A DNA stretch of 64,000 nt from the NCBI RefSeq assembly GCF_037892605.1, contig NZ_JBBKTU010000001.1:4092001-4156000 (forward strand). The letters are read 5' to 3'. The stretch comes from Lacibacter sp. H407 (GTDB taxonomy: Bacteria > Bacteroidota > Bacteroidia > Chitinophagales > Chitinophagaceae). The notes beneath the pieces were generated by a model. It was not told the DNA's origin and did no database searches. It was given only the letters and a program-made list of their open reading frames with translations. Position numbers and translations under genes: made by a program. Shown one piece after another: positions 44,902-54,789 of the stretch. Each line of letters begins with the position of its first letter. Within the stretch, counting starts at the first letter, position 1.

Positions 44902-46578
44902 ATGACTCTGCTTTCAAAGGTTACTGTTTTTCTACTTGCCCTTAGCCTCTCAAATAAAACCGTAGCACAAGTCAATCTAAAAGAAGGCCTTGTTGCATAT
45001 TATCCTTTTAACGGTAATCCAAACGATGAAAGTGGCTATAAGAACAATCCATCCTCAGCCAATGTTACATTTACTTCAGACAGGTTCGGTAACAAAAATG
45101 CAGCTTGCGCATTTAATGGCAGAAGCAACTTTATTCAAATACCGGACAATACAAGTTTGCGTTTCCGAAAAAGCTTTTCGATTTCTACCTGGGTACTTGT
45201 AAGAGGATTTTATGAAGGGAAATGTCACGGCAACCGGATCATCATGAAAGGGAGTGCTGATTATTTGAAGGGCAGCTATATGCTAACCTTTGATGACAAC
45301 AAGTCAAGCAACGGCAGCAATTGTTATACAGAAAGCACGGATAAATTACGTCAATCATTTTATGCAGCATTTGCTTCACCTGTTACGAACGATTACATCG
45401 TTCCCGGTAAATGGTACTTGCTCACCTACACGTACGATGGAACCAATGCACTCCTGTATGTCAATTGTAAATTACAGGCAAAAGGTGTGGTGAGAAATGC
45501 CGACTTCTCCAATAGCTACGATTTGTTTTTCGGGAAAATGGACAATAGCCAATATCCGTATTGGTTTAATGGACTGCTGGATGAAGTAAGGCTGTACAAC
45601 AGAGTTTTAACAAAAGATGAAATTTCTTACTTATGCAATTCTACTCCTGAAAAAACAAAAACAGTTTGCGACGAAAAGGACATCGCATCTGCAAAATTCG
45701 GGGTTACAATAAAAAACTGTACCACTGTATCATTTGATCTTTCTTCGGTTGCAAATAAAAACCTGAAAGAAGTAAAATGGTATTTGGGAGATGGTACTAC
45801 AGCAAGCAAAGCTTCGCTTATTCACAACTATAAAAGAGATGGTAAATACAAAGTAAAGGTTGTTACGATCAGCAATTCCGGATGTAAAGATTCTTCCACA
45901 AAAGAAGTCAACATCTCTAAATCAAATGCTGATTTTTCTTTTTCTGAATCCGGGGAACCAGGCAACATTCAATTCAAAGCAAAAAATAAAAGCAAATCGT
46001 ACGAATGGAATTTCGGAATCAATAACAGTACAAAAACTGAATCTGACCCAACCTTTCTTTACAATAAATCCGGCAGTTATACCGTACGGTTAGTTACAGA
46101 AAATAATACCGGATGTAAAGACACAATTAAAAAACAAATCAACGTAACCGTACCAATACTCATTACAAAAGTACCGGCGCAAAAAGAAGTTATTACAACC
46201 GTGCCTCGCAAGATCCCTGCTATTAAACTGGAGAAAAGAGAAAATGAGTTGATGCGGAATATTATTGTAATCAATGATTCTATCAGTATTTTTTTATACG
46301 ATAATGGAATGATAGACGGCGATAGTGTTACATTGATCTACAACGATGAGATAATAGTAGCACGCCAGCTGTTAACCGGTAAGCCTCTCAGCTTCCATCT
46401 TAAGATTGATCCGTCAAGGAGTAAAAACGAATTGATCATGTATGCAGACAACCTTGGCAGCATTCCACCCAACACGGCACTGATCGTTATAATTGATGGA
46501 AGTGAGCGATACACAATAAATTTAACCAGCAGCAAATCCCGCAATGCTGTCGTATCGTTTACATTGAAAGAACGATAA
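44902..46578 (+). CDS. Exported LamG-like / PKD-domain protein
   Basis: 558 aa: signal peptide (about 1-22), a LamG/concanavalin-like domain (about 28-240; LVAYYPFNGNPNDESG, and LDEVRLYNRVLTKDEI at its end), then two PKD-type beta domains (about 265-345 and 350-430, with WYLGDGTT and YEWNFGINN). The last 110 residues form a further beta domain (IIVINDSISIFLYDNGMIDGD...). No type IX sorting tail is seen. Such proteins bind surface polysaccharides or adhere; no enzyme activity is expected. Separated from the protease gene by a shared terminator. Confidence 0.82.
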   Translation: MTLLSKVTVFLLALSLSNKTVAQVNLKEGLVAYYPFNGNPNDESGYKNNPSSANVTFTSDRFGNKNAACAFNGRSNFIQIPDNTSLRFRKSFSISTWVLVRGFYEGKCHGNRIIMKGSADYLKGSYMLTFDDNKSSNGSNCYTESTDKLRQSFYAAFASPVTNDYIVPGKWYLLTYTYDGTNALLYVNCKLQAKGVVRNADFSNSYDLFFGKMDNSQYPYWFNGLLDEVRLYNRVLTKDEISYLCNSTPEKTKTVCDEKDIASAKFGVTIKNCTTVSFDLSSVANKNLKEVKWYLGDGTTASKASLIHNYKRDGKYKVKVVTISNSGCKDSSTKEVNISKSNADFSFSESGEPGNIQFKAKNKSKSYEWNFGINNSTKTESDPTFLYNKSGSYTVRLVTENNTGCKDTIKKQINVTVPILITKVPAQKEVITTVPRKIPAIKLEKRENELMRNIIVINDSISIFLYDNGMIDGDSVTLIYNDEIIVARQLLTGKPLSFHLKIDPSRSKNELIMYADNLGSIPPNTALIVIIDGSERYTINLTSSKSRNAVVSFTLKER

Positions 46579-46616
46579 AAACTAACGTTTCAGAACGAGA
46601 AAGATAATGATCTGCA

Positions 46617-46650
46617 TTAAAAAAGCCCCCTTTCAGAAAGGGGGCTTTAC
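46617..46650. terminator. Bidirectional Rho-independent terminator
   Basis: A 12-bp perfect stem AAAGCCCCCTTT/AAAGGGGGCTTT with CAG loop lies between two convergent genes. The A run gives a T run on the minus strand, so it mainly ends the protease transcript. Confidence 0.9.
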
Positions 46651-46668
46651 TTATTTCGATTCTTGATT

Positions 46669-48843
46669 TTAATTGTTTGCCTTAGCAGCCTGCTTGTTCT
46701 GTGCAATAAAGTATTGCTGAATCATATCATTCATCACATTCACTGTTTCGCCAAGGTGCAGGTCATTTTTCAAACGGTTTACAAAAGCTTTGTTTCGTTC
46801 TTCCTTGTTTGTATTCCCTTTGATGGCAGCCAGATCAACTTCGAGATTCGATAATTCCAACGGTGTCTTCAATTTCGTTAACGAATCAATTGTCTGGATC
46901 GCATTACCCAACGTTTTCTTTTCCTGACGGAATTTATCGAGCTTCAATGAATACTGCTGATCGTTGTACTTCGATAACCAGTTGCTTTTTTCAACAATCA
47001 TATTGAACGATTGATTTTCGCTGATACGTTGTTTACTTTGTTTAACGATATAGTTGAAGTCAAAATCAGATTTCCATACTTTGTATTGCGTGCTGGTAAT
47101 TTCATCCCAAGGCAATGCATAGGGATCATCTTTTTCACGCAGCTTGAGGTATTCATATTGATCAGGCAATACAATATCCGGCACCACACCTCTCAACTGT
47201 GTACTTGCGCCTGTTACACGATAAAACTTTTGTAAGGTTAATTTGATATTGCCTAAATCAGAAGGATTATTGCTTGTCCAGCTGGCACGATCCAGTTCAA
47301 TATTCCGCTGCACGGTTCCTTTACCGTAAGTAGATGTACTGCCGATCACCAGTCCACGTTTATAATCCTGAATGGCACCTGCAAAAATTTCTGATGCAGA
47401 AGCACTGAATTCGTTCACCATTACAGTTAACGGACCATCCCACAATACATTCTTGTTTCTGTCACGCAGAATAGTTGGTGCTTCATCCCTGCTCTTCACT
47501 TGCACTACAGGTCCATCTTCAATAAACAATCCCACCATTTCAACAGTTTCCATCAACGAACCTCCGCCGTTTGTACGCAGATCAATGATGAGACCATTTA
47601 CACCTTCAGCTTTCAACTTAATAATTTCCTTTGCTACATCCTGTGCACAACGGTTGCCATTGGCATCCTGAAAATCGGCATAGAATGCAGGCAGGTAGAT
47701 ATAACCGATCTTATGTTGATCAGGGCCTTTGATCACAATGCTTTTTGCACGGTTCTCTTCAAGGTCAATTTTTTCACGGATCATCGCCACCACTTTAATA
47801 GCACCGCTTGGCTTCTTGATCGTTAAACGAACTTCTGTATCTTTTTTTCCACGGATGATGCGTACAGCATCCGGTACTTCATAACCTGTAAGATCTTGTG
47901 GCTCGGCATTTCCTTGCCCTACTTTCAACACAATATCACCCACCTGAATTTCGCCTGATTTAGCGGCTGCACCACCTGCAACGATCGATGTGATCTTGAT
48001 ATTCCCATCTTCTTCTAAAAGAGAAGCTCCAATTCCAAAGAAATCACCACCGCTCATTTGTTCATCAAAAGCGATCTTATCCAATGGTGGTAAATAGCTG
48101 GTATGTGGATCCATTGATTCAGTAATGGCATTCACCATGTAATTGAAACGGTCTTCGTCTTTAAACCTGTTCCGGAAACGATCGAACATGCGATCAAATA
48201 ATTTTAGCACACGCTCTCTTGCTTCTTTTTCAAGCTGAGCATTGGTTTTTGCCACATATCCTTCCTTGCCTTTATTTTTTTCCTGTTGCTCAACGAGGTC
48301 AACATAACGGTCAAGTGTGTAGTATTTTAATTTCAGGCGCCATCCTTCCTTTCGCTGTGCTTCTGTTTTGGCGTACGTTTGTTTTTCTTCATCATCCACA
48401 TATTTCTCTTCTACCGTAAAATCAAATGGCTTTTGTAAGATCTCTTTGTAGATCAACCCTACTTCTTCCATACGTTTTTTGTATACCGCATTTACGCTGT
48501 AAAACGATTCCAGGCGGGCTCCGTGTATTTCATCGTCAACCTTTGTCTCGTATTTTTTAAACTCATCAATATCCGATTGCAGGAAATAGCTTTTATCGCT
48601 ATCCAGGCTTTTCAGAAATTTATTGAATACCTCTTTTGAAAATTGATCATCAATTTTCTTAGGGTTGTAATGGCCTTCTTCCAGGAATTCTCCGATCAGT
48701 TTCAGGATACGTTCAAACCGGTTGGTTGGCTCATTACGGGTAGCGGACGATTGTACGGCGTAGAAGATACTTCCTCCCAACAGGAGTACAAGTATGATCA
48801 ATAGGCTCTTTTTACTAAACATATATTGGATAAAATTTGACAT
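46669..48843 (-). CDS. prc: Carboxy-terminal processing protease (S41, Tsp/Prc type)
   Basis: Periplasmic serine protease of 724 aa anchored by an N-terminal helix (about 10-28). A large N-terminal domain is followed by a PDZ domain (about 245-335: GIGASLLEEDGNIKITSIVAG) and the S41 catalytic domain with the Ser/Lys dyad (NEFSASASEIFAGAI and STSTYGKGTVQ), then the Tsp C-terminal region. Tsp trims or degrades periplasmic proteins from the C-terminus. An internal Met at residue 8 is an equally possible start. Preceded by a 148-bp gap to the mannosidase gene. Confidence 0.93.
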   Translation of the reverse strand: MSNFIQYMFSKKSLLIILVLLLGGSIFYAVQSSATRNEPTNRFERILKLIGEFLEEGHYNPKKIDDQFSKEVFNKFLKSLDSDKSYFLQSDIDEFKKYETKVDDEIHGARLESFYSVNAVYKKRMEEVGLIYKEILQKPFDFTVEEKYVDDEEKQTYAKTEAQRKEGWRLKLKYYTLDRYVDLVEQQEKNKGKEGYVAKTNAQLEKEARERVLKLFDRMFDRFRNRFKDEDRFNYMVNAITESMDPHTSYLPPLDKIAFDEQMSGGDFFGIGASLLEEDGNIKITSIVAGGAAAKSGEIQVGDIVLKVGQGNAEPQDLTGYEVPDAVRIIRGKKDTEVRLTIKKPSGAIKVVAMIREKIDLEENRAKSIVIKGPDQHKIGYIYLPAFYADFQDANGNRCAQDVAKEIIKLKAEGVNGLIIDLRTNGGGSLMETVEMVGLFIEDGPVVQVKSRDEAPTILRDRNKNVLWDGPLTVMVNEFSASASEIFAGAIQDYKRGLVIGSTSTYGKGTVQRNIELDRASWTSNNPSDLGNIKLTLQKFYRVTGASTQLRGVVPDIVLPDQYEYLKLREKDDPYALPWDEITSTQYKVWKSDFDFNYIVKQSKQRISENQSFNMIVEKSNWLSKYNDQQYSLKLDKFRQEKKTLGNAIQTIDSLTKLKTPLELSNLEVDLAAIKGNTNKEERNKAFVNRLKNDLHLGETVNVMNDMIQQYFIAQNKQAAKANN

Positions 48844-48991
48844 AAACGAATACCGTAAAAATAACGAGAAAAGGTGAAGCCTTATTGGCCGTTTGTCCTT
48901 TTATTTCCTTTTAACAAGGTATTTGGACAAATGTTGTGCCTGAAAGTAAGAAGAATCAATGTATTTTGCCGCTAAACAGGCTTGGCTTTGT

Positions 48992-51295
48992 TTAGTTGGA
49001 CAAACCTGTTGGACGACTTGCAGCAGATGAACCCCAGACAGTTGCCTGATCAGTTAACCACAACTCCAGTTTACCGCCTTGCATGATTATTGAGTAAGTA
49101 ATGAAATTTCTATTGTACTGTTTGCCGTTCCATTTTACCTGTTGAATGTATAAAGCAGTTGTGGATGTTTTGTGTGTACTAAGCTCGAAAAATTTATTGC
49201 CTTGTAACCTGATCGTTACTTTATCGAACAAAGATGAAGTCAGCAGGTAGTTGTTCGAAACAGGATCAACGGGATAAAAACCCATCGCTGCAAATACGTA
49301 CCATGCACTCATTTGTCCTGCATCATCGTTACCGCTTAAACCACCGGGTCCATCGCTGTACTCTTCCGTTAAAATCTTTCTTACTTCACGTTGTGTTTTA
49401 TAGGGCGACGAAGTATAGTTGTACAAGAAAGGGATCTGGTGACCGGGTTCATTGCCATGCCAGTATTCGTTTTTGATGAACAAACTATCCAATGCATTTT
49501 CAAACTGCTTTGTGCCGCCCATCAGCCTTGCCAAACCGGGAACATCCTGCGGAACATAAAAAGTATATTGTCTGGGCGTTCCTTCGGTGATATAGGATTC
49601 CCGTTTATCTGCATTGAAAGAAGCAAACCAATTGCCATTGCTATATCTTCCACGCATCATACCAACCGATGGATCAAATACATTTTTATAATTGAGTGAC
49701 CGTTGTTGCAGTTGTTGATGATCTTCTGCTTTGTTCAATCCCTTTGCCACAACGCTTAATGCATAATCATCAAATGCATATTCCAGTGTACGGCTCACCT
49801 GCTCCTTTTTATGAAAGGCTTCCTGCACACTGTCTTCCATCGGTATAAAACCATAATTGAGATAAGAAGTCAAGGCTCTTCTTCCCATTCCGTTCTTGTA
49901 TTCAGCAAAACTGTTTGGTGTTTCAAATGCATTCTTACGCATGAGTTCATAAGCTGATGCAACATTGTAATTACGAATGCCTTTGTTATAAGCTGATGCA
50001 ATAAATGCAGTTACATGATCGCCGATCATGGCTGCAGTATAACTATTCCAACAAGGGAAGATGGGCAACCAACCACCCTGTTCTCCTTTTAATATCAATG
50101 AACGAACAAAATCATTCGTCATGTTTGGATTCAGGATTTCAAATAAAGGAAGTTGTGCACGGTAAATATCCCACATCGAAAAATCATCGTAGTAGTTGCC
50201 ATTCATTTTCTTCAACTGTGCATTACCCGCAAATGCAGGATATGTGCCATCTGCATCACTAAACAAACGAGGATGCTGCATGGAGTGATACATGGCTGTA
50301 TAAAACACACGCTTATCTTTTTCAGTATTGGTTTGCACCTGTACCTGTGCCAATGCTTTTTCCCATTGCTGTTTTGATGCTGCTCGTATAGCATCAAAAC
50401 TTTTTGTACCAACTTCTGCTGTTAAATTTTTCTTTGCTGCTGCAAGACTGCTGAACGATGTACCGATACGCAACAACAACTGCTCGCCTTTCTTCAACTT
50501 AAATCCTGCAAAGGCACCTGCATCTTTTTTCTGCAGCACACTATCGGTTGCAAAAACAGTTGCACCTGCAAATGTGCCACGCTTTGTAAAACGTTTTTCA
50601 ATCTTTATATAAAACCAACCACTGAAACCTGTTGGTTCGCCCCAACCCTGGTAAATACGGTGCGCAGGATTATAACCCCATATCTCTCCTTTTGCTGCAT
50701 CCACTTTTACAAAGCCTTTTGCATAATCGCTGTTGGGTGTAACCAGTACATACAAACTATCATCCTGCTGCATGGTAAACTGCAACAAGCCACATCGAAG
50801 AGTAGAAGTGATCTCTGTTGTAACCGTACCCGCTTTCACTTTGTAATAAGCAGGCGAAGTAGTTTCATCTTTATGCGAAAATGGAACAGCATATTCTTTT
50901 GCAACTGTTTTTAAAGTGCCGACAACAGGCATCACTGTAAAGCTGCCATAATCCTGCGTGCAGGAACCACTCAACCAATGCGAACCACGAAAACCGGTAA
51001 GCAATGAATCTTTATAGAAATATGGAGGTACACATTTGTTTTCTGTTTGTCTTGTTTGTGCTGTCCATTGCGTCATGGCAAAGGGAAGTGTTACTGCCGG
51101 AATGGTGTTGGCATTTGTTTCTGTTCCGCCTGCTTCGCTGTGTTTAATGGCACTGATAGTTGTTGCCGATGCAGTGCCTGCCAACGGTTGCACATACTGC
51201 ATTAAATTTTGTGCACTTACAACCTGTTGTATAAGTAATAACGCAACAATGACACTGCAACGTAATGCCTTAGTATATACCTGATCTCTATACAT
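48992..51295 (-). CDS. GH92 family alpha-mannosidase
   Basis: Exported glycoside hydrolase of 767 aa: signal peptide (about 1-28), N-terminal beta domain and a C-terminal (alpha/alpha)6 catalytic domain. Family motifs GNEPGHQIPFLYNY (about 614) and SGNDDAGQMSAWYVFAAMGFYP (about 654) supply the calcium-dependent catalytic residues. GH92 enzymes are exo-alpha-mannosidases, often with alpha-1,2 preference, acting on N-glycans and other mannosides. Last gene of the SusC-led operon, 23 bp after the toroid protein. Confidence 0.92.
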   Translation of the reverse strand: MYRDQVYTKALRCSVIVALLLIQQVVSAQNLMQYVQPLAGTASATTISAIKHSEAGGTETNANTIPAVTLPFAMTQWTAQTRQTENKCVPPYFYKDSLLTGFRGSHWLSGSCTQDYGSFTVMPVVGTLKTVAKEYAVPFSHKDETTSPAYYKVKAGTVTTEITSTLRCGLLQFTMQQDDSLYVLVTPNSDYAKGFVKVDAAKGEIWGYNPAHRIYQGWGEPTGFSGWFYIKIEKRFTKRGTFAGATVFATDSVLQKKDAGAFAGFKLKKGEQLLLRIGTSFSSLAAAKKNLTAEVGTKSFDAIRAASKQQWEKALAQVQVQTNTEKDKRVFYTAMYHSMQHPRLFSDADGTYPAFAGNAQLKKMNGNYYDDFSMWDIYRAQLPLFEILNPNMTNDFVRSLILKGEQGGWLPIFPCWNSYTAAMIGDHVTAFIASAYNKGIRNYNVASAYELMRKNAFETPNSFAEYKNGMGRRALTSYLNYGFIPMEDSVQEAFHKKEQVSRTLEYAFDDYALSVVAKGLNKAEDHQQLQQRSLNYKNVFDPSVGMMRGRYSNGNWFASFNADKRESYITEGTPRQYTFYVPQDVPGLARLMGGTKQFENALDSLFIKNEYWHGNEPGHQIPFLYNYTSSPYKTQREVRKILTEEYSDGPGGLSGNDDAGQMSAWYVFAAMGFYPVDPVSNNYLLTSSLFDKVTIRLQGNKFFELSTHKTSTTALYIQQVKWNGKQYNRNFITYSIIMQGGKLELWLTDQATVWGSSAASRPTGLSN

Positions 51296-51318
51296 TTCTT
51301 TACTCTGAAAATGATTAC

Positions 51319-53091
51319 TTAACTAAACGTCAGCTTATGTTTAAACGGTGTAATACCTGTAACGTACACATGCTCACCTTTGGTACGCAATGTGCCGAAG
51401 TGTGTACTGTAACGTTCGCCTTCCAGATTCATTACCTGTTTATGTGTTACCGCACCGGGGCCAAATGTAATCACATCATTGCCGGAGTGATATTCACCTG
51501 TACCCTGCTCCAGAAAACTATTGCTGTTTGCATCGGCTGCAGTAACACCGGTTAACTGCCCGCCTTCTTTAAAACATAATTCAATGGTAACCGGTACGCC
51601 TTTCATTCCTTTTAATTCAAACTCCAGCTCAACTGTTCCTTTTGTTTCGGTTAAGCGGATACTTGTTTCTAATGTTTTTACATTACTCACAGGTCGGTTG
51701 CTGAAATCCATTTTATTCCAGAAGCGATCATCAATACTCGGCGACAATTTATAATCACCATTTGCCTTCCGCTTTTCTTTTGGCAGTGGCTGATAGTAAG
51801 GAACCTCAAGTTTCTTCCTCAACACATAACTGTTGCCTTCTTTACGCAAACCATCGCTGTAAAAATAACCCATGCTGAAAAAGCTGGAAGACAAACGCAT
51901 ATACTTTAAAATGGCATCGCCTTTTCTGTACGAGAAAAAATCAGGAGAGTTTGAACGGCCCGATGCAATAAGCAACGGCTGATCTGTGCCACCAAATAAT
52001 GTAACTGTTGTATTTTTTTCTTTGATGCGCAACAAATGTGAAGTTGGAAATAGTTTTTCGTAACGCTCAGTCAATACATCAGCTGTTGGTAATTGCTGCT
52101 GCAATGTTTCATCTTCCAGGAAATAAAACAACGAACGTGTAAGAATATCTTTTTCAAAATCCTTTGTTGCTTCGATCTTTTTGCAGATGGCAGCAAAGAG
52201 TTTATTCTTTTCATGAACAGCCATAAAGCGATACTGCAGATAAAAAAGCGTACTTGTTCTGGCTGCATACTCATACTGATCCTGTCGTCTTGAATCGTTG
52301 CGCACCAAATCTCCATTCGGTTCAATGTAGTACTGATACATCGAAAGATTTTTTCTGACAGGTACATACAGCGAAGACTTATTCGCTAATCGTGCAATAG
52401 TAATAAAAGCTGCATTCTCCACACCCGAATAAATACCGCTGCGTTCGGGATAATGACCATCAGCATCAATGTACACGCCTTCGCCCAGCCAATCGTTAAT
52501 GCGGTTACTGTATTTTTTATTGGGATATAAATGATTGATCTGTGCCAGTGCTGCAGAAATAACCCATCGGTGATTGGGTGTATGAATACCACCTGTTGCA
52601 AGTCCTTCACCTGCTTTTAATAAAATTTGTTTTAGTTGTTGCTGCACATCCTGCAATTCACTGCTGTTATCTTTCCGCATAATAGAAGCAGCAGGACCAA
52701 GTATCTCAATCAAAAAGGCCGTATCGGGCGGCGATTCAAGATTACCCACATTCACCGTTCCATCTTCTGATTGTGCAGATGCTAAAAACTTCGTCAGTAT
52801 ATCGATCTTACTTATCACTTCTGTTTTGTGATAGTAAGCCGAACCCTTTGCACAATAAGCAGCTGTAAGCACTGCAATATCATAAGCGATCATACGGCTG
52901 AAGCGCAAGTTGCCCGGCTTAACCGATTCAATCAATTGCGAGGCTGTTTTATCATTTGCTGCAAGCAAACGATTCATCAGCTCTGCATCAATGAATACAG
53001 TAAGATCATTTGCTGTTGCTTTTACAAACAACGGACTCAAGGCTGCCATTGTTCCTATTTTCAAAAACTCAGTTCTGTTCATCTTTTTCAT
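51319..53091 (-). CDS. Predicted alpha-toroid/beta-sandwich polysaccharide-degrading protein
   Basis: 590 aa; family not recognised with certainty. The N-terminus MKKMNRTEFLKIGTMAALSP resembles a Tat-type signal, but with NR for RR. Residues about 35-320 form an alpha-helical toroid-like part (GGIHTPNHRWVISAALAQIN; DADGHYPERSGIYSGVENAA), followed by beta-sheet-rich domains to the end, the plan of heparinase II/III-like and PL8-like lyases. The NHRWV and Asp/Tyr/Arg-containing segments could hold catalytic residues. It sits between the symporter and the mannosidase (30 and 23 bp gaps), so it probably degrades the same glycan. Substrate and reaction are inference. Confidence 0.62.
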   Translation of the reverse strand: MKKMNRTEFLKIGTMAALSPLFVKATANDLTVFIDAELMNRLLAANDKTASQLIESVKPGNLRFSRMIAYDIAVLTAAYCAKGSAYYHKTEVISKIDILTKFLASAQSEDGTVNVGNLESPPDTAFLIEILGPAASIMRKDNSSELQDVQQQLKQILLKAGEGLATGGIHTPNHRWVISAALAQINHLYPNKKYSNRINDWLGEGVYIDADGHYPERSGIYSGVENAAFITIARLANKSSLYVPVRKNLSMYQYYIEPNGDLVRNDSRRQDQYEYAARTSTLFYLQYRFMAVHEKNKLFAAICKKIEATKDFEKDILTRSLFYFLEDETLQQQLPTADVLTERYEKLFPTSHLLRIKEKNTTVTLFGGTDQPLLIASGRSNSPDFFSYRKGDAILKYMRLSSSFFSMGYFYSDGLRKEGNSYVLRKKLEVPYYQPLPKEKRKANGDYKLSPSIDDRFWNKMDFSNRPVSNVKTLETSIRLTETKGTVELEFELKGMKGVPVTIELCFKEGGQLTGVTAADANSNSFLEQGTGEYHSGNDVITFGPGAVTHKQVMNLEGERYSTHFGTLRTKGEHVYVTGITPFKHKLTFS

Positions 53092-53121
53092 ATCTGAAAA
53101 TTTTAAACTACTATGTCTCGC

Positions 53122-54753
53122 TTACCAGAACACTGTATACAATGCTGCAAGTATGCCGCAAATAATTATAGAACCAATGATAAAGGGTGTCGAAACTTTA
53201 AACATTGATTTGTCAACTTCAATGCTTTGTGTATCACCCGGCTTATTTGGTTTCAGCAAACTCATGCTCACCATCATTGCAACGATCACAAAGAAAGTGA
53301 TCGTCATACGATCAAGAAAAGGGTAATCAGGGAACCATCCGTTTGTCCACATCGGTAAAAACTTTAATACCGTTGACACAGGAATTGTTAACACCGCACC
53401 TGCTAATGCAGCAGCAGCGGTTGTACGTTTCCAGAACATACCCAATAAGAAAATTGCTAATACGCCTGGTGAAAAGAATCCTACATACTCCTGTATGAAT
53501 TGATAAGCCTGGTCGAGTGATTTTAATGCAGGTGTAACAATGGCTGCAACAACCATCGAAATGATCACTGCCCAACGACCTGTAAGTACCAGCTTTCGTT
53601 CAGATGCTTCTTTGTTGAAATACTTTTTATAAATATCAAGTGAAAAAATAGTTGAAATACTGTTTGCTTTTCCTGCAAGCGATGCAACAATTGCTGCTGT
53701 TAATGCAGCAAAGGCCACGCCTTTTAAACCCGCAGGTAATAAGTTCATTAAGGTTGGATAGGCATGATCGGGTTTGATATTCCCTGCTGCATCTGCCATC
53801 TCCTGTTGAAACATTCCGTTCTGATGCAGCACATACATGGTAATACCTGGCAATACTGCAATAACTGGGATCAACAGTTTTAAAAATGCTGCAAACAAAA
53901 TTCCGTTACGTGCAGTTTTAAGATCGGCGCCCAATGCACGTTGAACGATGTATTGATTGCAACCCCAATAAGCTAAATTATTAATGAGCATCCCACCGAT
54001 CAATACCGACATCCCCGGTAACTCTTTGTAGTGCGGACTCGACTTATCGAAGATCATATGAAAATGTTCCGGCGCTTCTTTGCGTAATACACCTAACGCT
54101 TCAAGAATATTTCCATCAAAACCAAACTTATCTGCGAGTAAGGATAATGCAAGGTAGGTTGTCACTAATCCACCGATCAATAATACCAACACCTGTATCA
54201 CATCAGTATAACCGATCACTTTCATTCCACCCAATGTAACAATGATGGAGAATACACTCAACCCAACAATGCTCCATTCAAAACTGATAGGTGAAATGGA
54301 AGAGATCGCTAATGCTCCTAAATAAATAATAGAAGTAAGATTTACAAATACATATACGAACAACCAGAACACTGCCATGATGGTACTCACCTGATCGTTA
54401 TACCGTTTTGCCAAAAACTGTGGCATGGTGTAAATCTTGTTCTTGAGATAAAGTGGGATGATGAATACTGCAACGATGATCAAGGTTGCAGCCGACATCC
54501 ACTCGTAAGTTGAAATAGCAAGACCTAATGCAAACCCTGAACCACTCATGCCAATAAAATGTTCTGCAGAAATATTGGAGGCGATGAGTGAAGCACCGAT
54601 AGCCCACCATGTTAATGAACCTTCAGCCAAAAAGAAATCTTTTGAGCTGGCAGTTTTTGATTTCTTCTTATGAAAAATATAATAACCGTATGCCGATATA
54701 GCAATGAAGTAGACAAAGAACACAATGTAATCGGCAAGTTGTAATGTATGCAT
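53122..54753 (-). CDS. Sodium:solute symporter (SSS family) of the glycan locus
   Basis: Inner-membrane transporter of 543 aa with about 14 helices. Typical SSS motifs are KDFFLAEGSLTWWAIGASLIASNISAEH (near residue 40) and the GMKVIGYTDVIQVLVLL helix. SLC5-type members take up sugars or inositol with sodium. The ATG at 54753 is preferred over a TTG two codons earlier. Position in the operon suggests it imports a monosaccharide or inositol released from the glycan. Confidence 0.92.
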   Translation of the reverse strand: MHTLQLADYIVFFVYFIAISAYGYYIFHKKKSKTASSKDFFLAEGSLTWWAIGASLIASNISAEHFIGMSGSGFALGLAISTYEWMSAATLIIVAVFIIPLYLKNKIYTMPQFLAKRYNDQVSTIMAVFWLFVYVFVNLTSIIYLGALAISSISPISFEWSIVGLSVFSIIVTLGGMKVIGYTDVIQVLVLLIGGLVTTYLALSLLADKFGFDGNILEALGVLRKEAPEHFHMIFDKSSPHYKELPGMSVLIGGMLINNLAYWGCNQYIVQRALGADLKTARNGILFAAFLKLLIPVIAVLPGITMYVLHQNGMFQQEMADAAGNIKPDHAYPTLMNLLPAGLKGVAFAALTAAIVASLAGKANSISTIFSLDIYKKYFNKEASERKLVLTGRWAVIISMVVAAIVTPALKSLDQAYQFIQEYVGFFSPGVLAIFLLGMFWKRTTAAAALAGAVLTIPVSTVLKFLPMWTNGWFPDYPFLDRMTITFFVIVAMMVSMSLLKPNKPGDTQSIEVDKSMFKVSTPFIIGSIIICGILAALYTVFW

Positions 54754-54789
54754 GAGCAATTTCGTTAACGCTTTCGCTTTGAAAGATTG

